Positions 51,126 through 58,831 of a stretch of 64,000 nt of DNA are shown one piece after another; the first letter of the stretch is position 1; each line of letters starts with the position of its first letter. Origin of the DNA: an uncultured cyanobacterium (GTDB lineage Bacteria > Cyanobacteriota > Cyanobacteriia > Cyanobacteriales > Microcystaceae). The translations under genes and the position numbers were made by a program. The notes under the pieces are model-generated. The model saw nothing but the letters and a program-made list of their open reading frames with translations. It did not search any database and was not told the DNA's origin. The stretch is from contig CAISPN010000074.1 of assembly GCA_903887375.1 (NCBI GenBank), forward strand, positions 1-64,000, given 5' to 3'.

Positions 51126-53429
51126 ATGAAACTCAGAGAGTACTCAGCTAGTAATATAGATTTAGAAAATGAAACCGATGTTGATGGTGGCATTGATATA
51201 GGAGAATCTCCCAAATCTATTCCACCTTTTAACTTTGCGGTATTAGTCAATACAATAAAAAGAAAAGCCCCTTTAATAGGTTTAACGACAGGACTGGCAG
51301 CCATCCTAGGTCTGGGCGCGTCTTTTTTTATGAAAGAAACTTATAAAGGAAACTTTTATCTTCTGGTTGAGCCCGTCAGTACAGCGGGCAAGTACACAAG
51401 TCCTGATGCCATTGCCAGAGGTGAAACCAGCGATAATAATAATGCTCCTTCGATGGATTATCCAACCAATTTGGTCTTTTTGAAAAGTCCAGGTATGAGC
51501 GAGCGCATAGCTCAGGAGATTACCAAAAAATATCCAAATAAGTCATTTCCAAAAGTTTGGTTAGATATCAGGGAGAATTTGAAAGTTGACCGCATAGGGG
51601 ATACTGCCAGAGATGCTACCAAAATATTCGAAGTTACCTATCAAGGACATGACCCTGAAATGGTGCAAAAGACTTTAGAAGCTAGCGCCGAGGCTTTTAT
51701 CAAATATAGCGAAGAGGATCGCAGAACTAGCATCAGATCTGGTATTGACTTTATTGATAAGCAGATTCCCAGATTAGAAAAGATATTGACAGATTTAGAG
51801 AGGCAAAGACAAAAGATACGCGAAGATAATAATTTGATCGACCCTTCCTTGCAGGGTGAACAAATTAACAAAAATCTAGGTTCAATCAATGCCCAAATTA
51901 CCGAAGCGCAAATCAGCTTAAATCAATCACAAATTCTTTATAACCAGTTGAGCCAGCAGCTTAAATTTACACCTCAAGAGGCTTTAGTTGCTTCCAATAT
52001 CAGCGAAGACCCCGTCTATTCTACTTTGCTCAGACAACTTAAAGAAGTCCAAACCCAACTAGCTCTTGTTTCAGCAGATTTAACTCCAGGCCATCCACAA
52101 ATAATCTCCCTCAAAGCCAAAGAAAAAAACCTCAAAAATCTGCTCAAACAAAGAATGGGTGAATCTTTGGCTCAAAACTACTCTCCCAAAAGTAACAATC
52201 CTTCAGTTCTCGCTTTCCAAGGCAGACAGAGAATGGAATTGATATCTCAGTTGATTAATGCCGATAACAAGATCCAGGTATCGAAAAATATTTTGAAGGT
52301 TCTCAACAATTCTAAAATTGGTCTTGAAAAGCAGTCTAAATCGATTCCAGCAATCATCAACAGATACAATCAGCTAGATACAGATATCAATATCAATAAA
52401 CAAGTTCTCAATAAGCTATTGGTGCAGAAAGAGACTCTGCAAGTCCAAGGAGCTCAAGATTTACCTTGGCAGATAATCTCTAAGCCTCAAGTGCCAATTG
52501 GGGCTAATGGACAACCTATCTCTGAAGGATCTTTGCTTAAAAAAATCTTACCTTTGAGCATATTCTCTGGAGCATTACTTGGTCTGATTTTAGCGATTGC
52601 TCTTGAAAAGCGTAAAAATGTTTTCCAAACTGCCGAAGATCTTAAACTAACTTTGGATATGCCTCTTCTAGGTGAAATTCCTCAATTGATAGAAGAAGAT
52701 CTGGAAAATAACAATATAGTCTTGAAGAAACCATTTGAGTATTTATATTCTAGTATTGACATTCTGTATCGAGATCCTAAGGTTCACTCGTTTGTTGTTC
52801 GAGCTATTGATGATCAAGATGGACAAGATTTATTGGCTCTGAATTTAGCCAAAATAGCAGCATCGACTGGTAGAAAAGTGATTTTAGTAGATGCAGACTT
52901 AGAAAATGGCAAGCTTCACAATGAGCTAGATCTCAACAACAAGATCGGATTATCTGAGATTCTCACAGAGAATAAAAACTTGAGCGAAGCTATCCAAAAA
53001 TGCAAAAAATATGAATCTTTGGATTTTATTTCCTGTGGTAATACAAGATCCTGGGCGACTAATCCTTTGATGTCCTCTAAAATAAATGAGCTAATCAAGG
53101 AACTTGAGACAATTTATGATCTAGTAATTTACACTCCCTCTGTCTACTACGATCTAGCTGAAATAGGTAATTTAGCTTACGGAACAGATGGTCTATTGCT
53201 GGCAGTAAGAGTCGCTCAGACCCCTGAATCTAAAGTCAAGCAGGTTGTCAACCATTTAAGAAGCCAAAGATTACCTGTTCTAGGTGTAGTAGCCTTAGAA
53301 GTACCTCGTGAAGAAATACAAAGTTCTACTTTTTCCTCTTCTCCAGCTCCAAGCCAGCTAGTCCAAGCGAATCAATATGGATCGAGCAATCTTCCCCAAG
53401 ATCTTCCAAGTTCTCACAAGTATAAGTAG
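51126..53429 (+). CDS. Wzc-like polysaccharide co-polymerase with degenerate tyrosine-kinase domain
   Basis: 767 residues. Two transmembrane helices (about 48-68 and 473-492) flank a large periplasmic Wzz/GumC region with long coiled coils (about 205-400). The cytosolic BY-kinase domain (about 535-735) keeps Walker A' (ILVDADL, 586-592), but the P-loop is reduced to AIDDQDGQDLL (560-570) with no GK[ST], Walker B is DLVIYTPS (665-672), and the C-terminal tyrosine cluster is absent. So chain-length control may persist without autophosphorylation. Its last 104 bases overlap a convergent gene. Confidence 0.9.
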   Translation: MKLREYSASNIDLENETDVDGGIDIGESPKSIPPFNFAVLVNTIKRKAPLIGLTTGLAAILGLGASFFMKETYKGNFYLLVEPVSTAGKYTSPDAIARGETSDNNNAPSMDYPTNLVFLKSPGMSERIAQEITKKYPNKSFPKVWLDIRENLKVDRIGDTARDATKIFEVTYQGHDPEMVQKTLEASAEAFIKYSEEDRRTSIRSGIDFIDKQIPRLEKILTDLERQRQKIREDNNLIDPSLQGEQINKNLGSINAQITEAQISLNQSQILYNQLSQQLKFTPQEALVASNISEDPVYSTLLRQLKEVQTQLALVSADLTPGHPQIISLKAKEKNLKNLLKQRMGESLAQNYSPKSNNPSVLAFQGRQRMELISQLINADNKIQVSKNILKVLNNSKIGLEKQSKSIPAIINRYNQLDTDININKQVLNKLLVQKETLQVQGAQDLPWQIISKPQVPIGANGQPISEGSLLKKILPLSIFSGALLGLILAIALEKRKNVFQTAEDLKLTLDMPLLGEIPQLIEEDLENNNIVLKKPFEYLYSSIDILYRDPKVHSFVVRAIDDQDGQDLLALNLAKIAASTGRKVILVDADLENGKLHNELDLNNKIGLSEILTENKNLSEAIQKCKKYESLDFISCGNTRSWATNPLMSSKINELIKELETIYDLVIYTPSVYYDLAEIGNLAYGTDGLLLAVRVAQTPESKVKQVVNHLRSQRLPVLGVVALEVPREEIQSSTFSSSPAPSQLVQANQYGSSNLPQDLPSSHKYK

Positions 53430-53826
53430 CTAGACATTGTTTGGGAAAAGTAACAATCCTCAAATCGTACTGATACTCTCTGGCAACAGCTCCAATATGG
53501 TTGAGATAGCTATAGCGCTGCGCATAGTCTAATAATGCCCATAACTGACGATTGACGGCTAAGTCAATTCTTTTTTCTTCGGGGTAGGCTGCCCACCGCT
53601 CGGCAAACTGACCGTAAAAAGGATCAAACTGTTCTATAGCCCACCAGAGACTAGGTATAGTCAAATTTTCTATAGAAACTGTTTCGTTAGTTATTGCATT
53701 GCTTGGAATTTGCTTAAATCTAGTCTTTATAGGAATTTCACAGAGTTTTTCAGCAGATGTCTGCGCCCTAGCTTCTCTAGAGCAATAGATAAAAAGTAAG
53801 CTGATTAACAATAGACTTTTAAACAT
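53326..53826 (-). CDS. Exported protein, function unknown
   Basis: 166 residues with a signal peptide (MFKSLLLISLLFIYC..., ending ARAQT). The mature part has PSLWWAIEQFDPFYGQFAERWAAYP and an alpha-helical middle, then paired cysteines in FPKQCLATYTCENLEDLGEDCSIH. I do not recognise the family. ATG 53826 overlaps the stop of the aldo/keto reductase gene by one base (TAATG), so it is translationally coupled to it. The last 104 bases run antisense into the Wzc-like gene. Confidence 0.75.
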   Translation of the reverse strand: MFKSLLLISLLFIYCSREARAQTSAEKLCEIPIKTRFKQIPSNAITNETVSIENLTIPSLWWAIEQFDPFYGQFAERWAAYPEEKRIDLAVNRQLWALLDYAQRYSYLNHIGAVAREYQYDLRIVTFPKQCLATYTCENLEDLGEDCSIHIDSLGLAGLELEKRKK

Positions 53827-54944
53827 TAATCCTCTTGCCAAAGACGACGGCCACCTTTATCTTGAACAAACCGATGATGTGCATCAAATAAAAGAGAGGG
53901 AATATTTAGTCTCTCAGGACAACGGGGGAGACAATCGCCGCATTCGCTGCAATTAATTGCTTTTTTACCAGTAAACCAATGGCCAGCATTTTCAAACATA
54001 GCATAGCGATATTGGGCGAATCTATCCATATTGTAGGCTAAGGCAAGATTTCTCAGACGCAAAACCTCAGGAATATTGATATCCTCTGGACAGGGAAGAC
54101 ATTGATAGCATTGCTTGCAAAGCTCCGAGCCCAAGCTCTCGTTCATTCTATTGTTGAGTTGCTCATAAATTTCTTGGCGAGAGTTTGTCAATTGTTCAAA
54201 CAGCGAAGAGGGAATAATCATCTCTTGGGAGTTAGCAGGTCCTATACTCAAAGTAGAAATACAAGGATCTTCTAAAAGAAATAAATAGTTAAGCTCTAGC
54301 GGCGAAAGTGGCTTGGTTATATGTTGCAATAGTTCCGGGCTCTGATGTAGCATACCGCCTTTATCTGCCGGTGAGATAATAAATACTCCAAGATCTTTGC
54401 TTTGAGCTTGGAGTATTGCTGGTCTATTATGTTGAAAAAAGTAATAGTAATGTAGATTGACAAAGGAGAAGTAATCAGTATCAATAGCGCAGGATATCAA
54501 ATCCAATGGGCCATGGGTTGAAAAACCAAGATGACGAAAAAGTCCCTCAGCCCGCAAAGATTCAAGCATAGGCCAATTTTGACTGACCCATTCTAGATGC
54601 TGCCACTGATTGATACCATGGATAGCCAAACAGTCCAAATAATCTATTTGTAACTGAGCTAAAGATTCTTCCAAAAAAGATCTAAATTTACTAGATTCGC
54701 CAACTGGCGAAATTTTACTAGTAAGGTAAAAACTCTCTCTCTGATATCCTAAATCTTTTAAGGTTTGACCAAGATAAACTTGACTGTTGCCATAGGCTCT
54801 AGCTGTCTCTATATGGTTGATACCTAAACTAAAAGCTTTAGCTACAGTCTGAGCTAAAGTTTGAGGATCACTTAAGGCCCGCATTGTACCAAGAGAAAAA
54901 ACCGAAAGATTTAAATCAGTTTGGCCAAAGCGTCGATATAACAT
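53826..54944 (-). CDS. Aldo/keto reductase with C-terminal ferredoxin domain
   Basis: 372 residues. The N-terminal TIM barrel begins YRRFGQTDLNLSVFSLGTM and has NHIETARAYGNSQVYLG (catalytic Asp replaced in the usual D-T-A... position by E-T-A, Tyr kept) and YLDCLAIHGIN. The C-terminal part has two four-cysteine clusters, CKQCYQCLPC and CSECGDCLPRC, for [4Fe-4S] centres. This domain pairing is known in cyanobacteria; the substrate is unknown. It overlaps the downstream exported-protein gene by one base and follows the BFN gene by seven bases. Confidence 0.92.
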   Translation of the reverse strand: MLYRRFGQTDLNLSVFSLGTMRALSDPQTLAQTVAKAFSLGINHIETARAYGNSQVYLGQTLKDLGYQRESFYLTSKISPVGESSKFRSFLEESLAQLQIDYLDCLAIHGINQWQHLEWVSQNWPMLESLRAEGLFRHLGFSTHGPLDLISCAIDTDYFSFVNLHYYYFFQHNRPAILQAQSKDLGVFIISPADKGGMLHQSPELLQHITKPLSPLELNYLFLLEDPCISTLSIGPANSQEMIIPSSLFEQLTNSRQEIYEQLNNRMNESLGSELCKQCYQCLPCPEDINIPEVLRLRNLALAYNMDRFAQYRYAMFENAGHWFTGKKAINCSECGDCLPRCPERLNIPSLLFDAHHRFVQDKGGRRLWQED

Positions 54945-54951
54945 CTAAACT

Positions 54952-55443
54952 CTAATCTAAACCTTGCTGAGTTGAGAAATCTTCTGGTCGTAAATTGGAG
55001 ATAAACTCTCTAAAGGCTTTTCTTTCTTCTTCATCGGCCTCCCTATCAACTGGAATAGACGCATCTGCTATGACCTCTTCCATCACCCAAATAGGTGTAT
55101 TGGTTCGCAAAGCTATAGCAATCGCATCACTAGGACGGCAATCTACTTCTTTGGTTATTTCACCTTTAGATAGACAGAGAATTGCATAGAAAGTGCTATC
55201 TTGGAGAGCGTGGATGATCACCTTATCTAGATTCATCTCTGAAATTTGTAACAGATTGACAATCAGATCATGGGTGAGCGGCCTTATAGGTTTTTGTTGC
55301 TCTAGGGCAGCAATAATTGCTTTAGCTTGATCCTGTGCGATAAAAATCGGCAGAGCGCGACGTTCTGATGAATCTTTCAGAAGAACTATGGGGCTACGGG
55401 TGGTGGCATCTAAGGCGATTCCGGCAACTTTCATTTCTATCAT
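54952..55443 (-). CDS. Bifunctional nuclease (BFN) domain protein, DUF151
   Basis: 163 residues. The DUF151/BFN domain spans most of the protein, with GIALDATTRSPIVLLKD, RALPIFIAQDQAKAI, and STFYAILCLSKGEITKEVDCRPSDAIAIALR. BFN proteins of plants act as nucleases, but the bacterial role is unproven. It sits upstream of the aldo/keto reductase gene on the same strand and diverges from ribE. Confidence 0.93.
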   Translation of the reverse strand: MIEMKVAGIALDATTRSPIVLLKDSSERRALPIFIAQDQAKAIIAALEQQKPIRPLTHDLIVNLLQISEMNLDKVIIHALQDSTFYAILCLSKGEITKEVDCRPSDAIAIALRTNTPIWVMEEVIADASIPVDREADEEERKAFREFISNLRPEDFSTQQGLD

Positions 55444-55515
55444 GGGTCTATATGCGGTCGATGAGGAGAGAATAGGGTTGGCTAATTACTGAATTCTAGA
55501 AACTCACATTGAACT

Positions 55516-56163
55516 ATGTTCACAGGATTAATACAAGAGCTCGGCTCAATAGACTTTTTAGGAAACTACCGCTTCACTATTACACCCAAGGGTTCTACCA
55601 ATATTATCTCAGACTTGGCAATCGGAGACAGCGTTGCTGTAGATGGAGTTTGCCTGACGGTGGAGGAATTTGTCACTAATGGCTTTATAGTCACTGCCTC
55701 ACCCGAAACTCTCAAGCGTTCAACTCTAGGTAATTACCACAAAACCACTTCCTATGTTAACCTAGAAAGCTCTCTCAAAGTCGGTAGTAAAATAGGTGGG
55801 CATTTTGTGACAGGACATGTCGATGGACTTGGTTCTTTGGTAGCATCAATCAACAAGGCTACATCTTGGGAAATGACATTTAAAGCAAATGCAAGGGAAA
55901 ACATCTCTCGCTATGTTGTTTCTAAAGGCAGTATTGCCATCAATGGAGTGAGCTTAACCATTGCCCAATGTGATGCTAAAGGAGATTGGTTCAAGGTCTC
56001 GGTGATACCTCACACTTACCTGACAACCAATCTCCAGTACTTAGAACTAGACCAGTGGGTGAATTTAGAGGCAGATATTTTGAGTAAATATGTAGAAAAG
56101 TTTCTACAAAAAGATACAGACCAAATCACCCCTGATTTTCTACGCGAAAATGGCTATCTTTAG
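55516..56163 (+). CDS. ribE: Riboflavin synthase, alpha subunit
   Basis: 215 residues built from two homologous beta-barrel repeats, MFTGLIQELGSI...DSVAVDGVCLTV and GGHFVTGHVDGLG...GSIAINGVSLTI. It dismutates 6,7-dimethyl-8-ribityllumazine to riboflavin. Length and repeat structure are normal. No riboswitch of FMN type precedes it in the 72-base upstream gap. Its stop overlaps the end of the convergent M23 gene by four bases. Confidence 0.96.
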   Translation: MFTGLIQELGSIDFLGNYRFTITPKGSTNIISDLAIGDSVAVDGVCLTVEEFVTNGFIVTASPETLKRSTLGNYHKTTSYVNLESSLKVGSKIGGHFVTGHVDGLGSLVASINKATSWEMTFKANARENISRYVVSKGSIAINGVSLTIAQCDAKGDWFKVSVIPHTYLTTNLQYLELDQWVNLEADILSKYVEKFLQKDTDQITPDFLRENGYL

Positions 56164-57266
56164 GTGCGGTTATTATTACTATTGGCTTGAGCTCTCTCCA
56201 AAGTATAAATCAAATTATTGAGAGCAAATTGTAAATGTACTCCAGCATCTACCGGGATAGAGCCCTCAGCCGTCAGATGGCGCCATTCAAAATGGAGATG
56301 AGGTCCGGTTGCCATTCCAGTACTGCCTACCCTACCAATTACAGCCCCTTGCTGCACCCACTCACCCAATTGGACAAAGATTTGAGAAAGGTGGCCATAG
56401 CGAGATTCTTGGGTTCCTTTTTCATGTAAAAGAGAAACCATCAATCCATAGCCATCACTCCAACCAGCAGTTTGCACCTGGCCAGGATAGGCAGCAAGAA
56501 CGAGAGTTCCTTCTGGTGCGGCTATATCCGTTCCGGCATGTAATCTAGTTACACCGGTAATGGGATGAACCCGCCAACCAAAGGCCGAGGAGATAGATCC
56601 AGCAATAGCCAAGGGAAACAGTAGTGAGGTTCTGTTGTCTATTTGGGTAGGATTGACAGTAGCTCTATTGTATTGTAGGGGCATAGCTGCCATACCCAAT
56701 GCATCTAGAGGCGCAGTTTCTAGTCCAGCAGCAGTTGATGCAATTTCCACATTGGGGGAGATGATTCCTCTTCTAATAAAACGGCCTGGATCTCTAGAGA
56801 TAAATACTGAGCGCTCTCTATTTGGATTAAACTGCCTAATTGAGGCTATCTCTTCTCTATTAATTCTATTAGTTCTATTAATTCTACTAGTTCTATTAAG
56901 ATAATTCTGGGCAATATTACATTGACCTGTAATCATATGTCCATGTTCTATTACCGTCTGACATTGAGAACGACGTTCTGTGATAATTACCTTGGTTGGT
57001 GGTTCGTAGGAGTTGGTTTGATAGTCCTTTATATCAAGATATTTATTTTTGCCAGAAACGCTTTTCTCAATTTCGTTGCCCTGAGCAGGTAAAGAATTTT
57101 CTGCTTCATGGTCGGCAACTTCGCTAGGATTAGGGATAATATCTTCAGCCTTGACGGAAGTTGAATTCATTATTCCACTTATTCCAGAGAAAGCTATAGT
57201 GCCCATTGTAAAAAGGCTTGACCCAAATAAAAAGTATTTGCGGGATAATGAGTAACCAAATTTCAT
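56160..57266 (-). CDS. M23 family murein metallopeptidase
   Basis: 368 residues from the ATG encoding MKFGYSLSRKYF. A signal peptide (about 1-40, ending VKA) precedes a linker with an asparagine/arginine-rich stretch encoded by a 9-base tandem repeat. The LytM domain has HAGTDIAAPEGT (zinc His-x3-Asp) and GMATGPHLHFEWR (HxH). It probably cleaves peptidoglycan cross-links or activates an amidase in the periplasm. The gene follows birA after 29 bases. Confidence 0.92.
   Translation of the reverse strand: MKFGYSLSRKYFLFGSSLFTMGTIAFSGISGIMNSTSVKAEDIIPNPSEVADHEAENSLPAQGNEIEKSVSGKNKYLDIKDYQTNSYEPPTKVIITERRSQCQTVIEHGHMITGQCNIAQNYLNRTSRINRTNRINREEIASIRQFNPNRERSVFISRDPGRFIRRGIISPNVEIASTAAGLETAPLDALGMAAMPLQYNRATVNPTQIDNRTSLLFPLAIAGSISSAFGWRVHPITGVTRLHAGTDIAAPEGTLVLAAYPGQVQTAGWSDGYGLMVSLLHEKGTQESRYGHLSQIFVQLGEWVQQGAVIGRVGSTGMATGPHLHFEWRHLTAEGSIPVDAGVHLQFALNNLIYTLERAQANSNNNRT
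56856..56900. repeat. Five-copy 9-bp tandem repeat inside the M23 peptidase gene
   Basis: Five consecutive units of the pattern TCTATTA[AG][TG], with one C substitution. On the minus strand they encode the alternating Asn/Ser-Arg-Thr/Ile tripeptides in the linker of the M23 peptidase. Changes in copy number would keep the frame. Confidence 0.85.
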
Positions 57267-57295
57267 AAGCAGTTTTTTTTTAAAATTCTTCACAA

Positions 57296-58018
57296 TTAAT
57301 AATAACCCAGAGATATCATTCCTGGGGAGCAAGAAATTTCACAACTAGCTCCTGGTGAGGACAAAATTACCCTTAAATTACCCTGTGAATCAACACCGAC
57401 AACAGTTCCCCTTTGTCCATTAATTTCCACGCTCTTGCCAATACTATCTAGGTGCTCTAGATAAAGCGTTAGGGATCCCTGTATGCCCAGAGAATTATAG
57501 GTCTCAATTGCTAAAAATATTGCCTCTATGGTGAGCTCAGTTAGGTGATCTAGATTGTTAATAAAAGGATACTGTAGAAGATTAATCCCTTCTGGTGGGG
57601 TTTGGTTTTGCCAATTAATGCCAATGCCGATTATAATCTTGGAGCTTTTGGTCTCAATTTTAATACCACCAAGTTTTTTTCGATCTAGGAGAAGATCGTT
57701 TGGCCATTTCAGCTTAACTGGAATATTTTCTCTGTTGAAAATTGCCGCCAGAGCCCAACCAGTTATCAAGGTTAAATGCAACAGCTGATCAAGCGATAGA
57801 TCAACAGCCAAGGCAACAGACAAATACATACCACCTTTACTTGATTGCCATACTCTTCCCCATTGTCCTTTTCCTGCAGTTTGCTCATCTGCTCTGACAG
57901 CTAAGGGTAAATCTAATCCTTGAGCGATTAAAGAGCGAGCAGTAGAATTTGTAGAAGACAAAGTACTATAGTGATAAAGGGCGATTTGCTTGGTTATGTC
58001 AATTTTTTTTGGCTGCAT
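57296..58018 (-). CDS. birA: Biotin--[acetyl-CoA-carboxylase] ligase
   Basis: 240-residue enzyme that activates biotin and attaches it to BCCP. Core motifs are TLSSTNSTARSL, DEQTAGKGQWGRVWQSSKGGMYLSVA (biotinyl-AMP loop GxGxxGRxW), KWPNDLLLDRKKLGGI and IGIGINWQN. The C-terminal SH3-like domain follows. No N-terminal DNA-binding domain, so it is ligase only. I start at the ATG encoding MQPKKIDITKQ. Confidence 0.94.
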   Translation of the reverse strand: MQPKKIDITKQIALYHYSTLSSTNSTARSLIAQGLDLPLAVRADEQTAGKGQWGRVWQSSKGGMYLSVALAVDLSLDQLLHLTLITGWALAAIFNRENIPVKLKWPNDLLLDRKKLGGIKIETKSSKIIIGIGINWQNQTPPEGINLLQYPFINNLDHLTELTIEAIFLAIETYNSLGIQGSLTLYLEHLDSIGKSVEINGQRGTVVGVDSQGNLRVILSSPGASCEISCSPGMISLGYY

Positions 58019-58081
58019 TGAGAACCTATCGGGTAGATTGTGAGTCAAAAAAACTAAATCGTTGAATAAGGGTTGATTTTT

Positions 58082-58831
58082 GTGCCTACTTCCATTACGC
58101 AAACCACCTGGCAATGGCAAAATCGTCAGAATTTTTCTTATCTCACCTGTAGTTTACTGGAAAGATGGGCACATGGTTTTTTTACAAGGGATTTTTACCC
58201 AGCCGGCCCATCTGATTTAGTGCGCCATTTAGATCCTAATGCTTCTGTCAGCCAGCTCAAACAAATACATGGCAATCTAGTTTGGACTCCCAGAGAAATA
58301 GAGCAACCGCTAACGCAAGGAGATGGACTGCTCAGTGATGGTCCCAGACAATCGCTGTGGGTAGCAAGCGCGGATTGCACTCCTACTTTAGTAGGAGATG
58401 TGAATACTGGTAGAGTTGCTGCCCTTCATGCCGGTTGGCGAGGAACTTCTAAAAAAATATTACCAGTAGCCATATCTCGTTTGCTCGCAGATGGTAGCCG
58501 ATTGCAGGACTTGCGCGTAGCTTTAGGTCCAGCCATCAGTGGCGAGGTTTACCAAGTAGCTTTAGAAGTAGCCCAAGAAGTTGTTGCAAGTTTAGTTTCT
58601 TCTGGAAATCCAGAAAAGCTTACTCCTTCACCTATTTTGAGCGATCTTGAAGTTGGCAAGGTGAGATTGGATGTTCGCTATGTCAATTTTCATCAGATGA
58701 TTGATATGGGTTTATTGCCCGAGCAGATTACACTTGCTCCCTACTGTACCTACCAAGATGAATCTTCTTTTTTCTCCTATCGTAGAACTGGCCAAAAGCA
58801 AGTTCAATGGTCAGGAATTGTCAGTTTATGA
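58082..58831 (+). CDS. pgeF: Purine nucleoside phosphorylase / laccase-domain protein
   Basis: 249 residues of the YfiH/LACC1 family, zinc enzymes that phosphorolyse or deaminate purine nucleosides. Zn-ligand motifs are QIHGNLVW (His), VASADCTPTLV (Cys) and ALHAGWRGT (His), with LGPAISGEVYQV. GTG 58082 has AAGGG nine bases ahead; an in-frame TTG nine bases upstream would leave no spacer. The stop codon overlaps the start of the alpha-mannosidase gene by four bases. Confidence 0.9.
   Translation: MPTSITQTTWQWQNRQNFSYLTCSLLERWAHGFFTRDFYPAGPSDLVRHLDPNASVSQLKQIHGNLVWTPREIEQPLTQGDGLLSDGPRQSLWVASADCTPTLVGDVNTGRVAALHAGWRGTSKKILPVAISRLLADGSRLQDLRVALGPAISGEVYQVALEVAQEVVASLVSSGNPEKLTPSPILSDLEVGKVRLDVRYVNFHQMIDMGLLPEQITLAPYCTYQDESSFFSYRRTGQKQVQWSGIVSL

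Noticed and set aside
56235-56904. Plus-strand open frames opposite the M23 peptidase
   Set aside because: They mirror the minus-strand gene and have no SD; the repeat-coded Leu/Val-rich peptide (ending SLLILLVLLILLVLLR) is an artefact of the 9-bp repeat.
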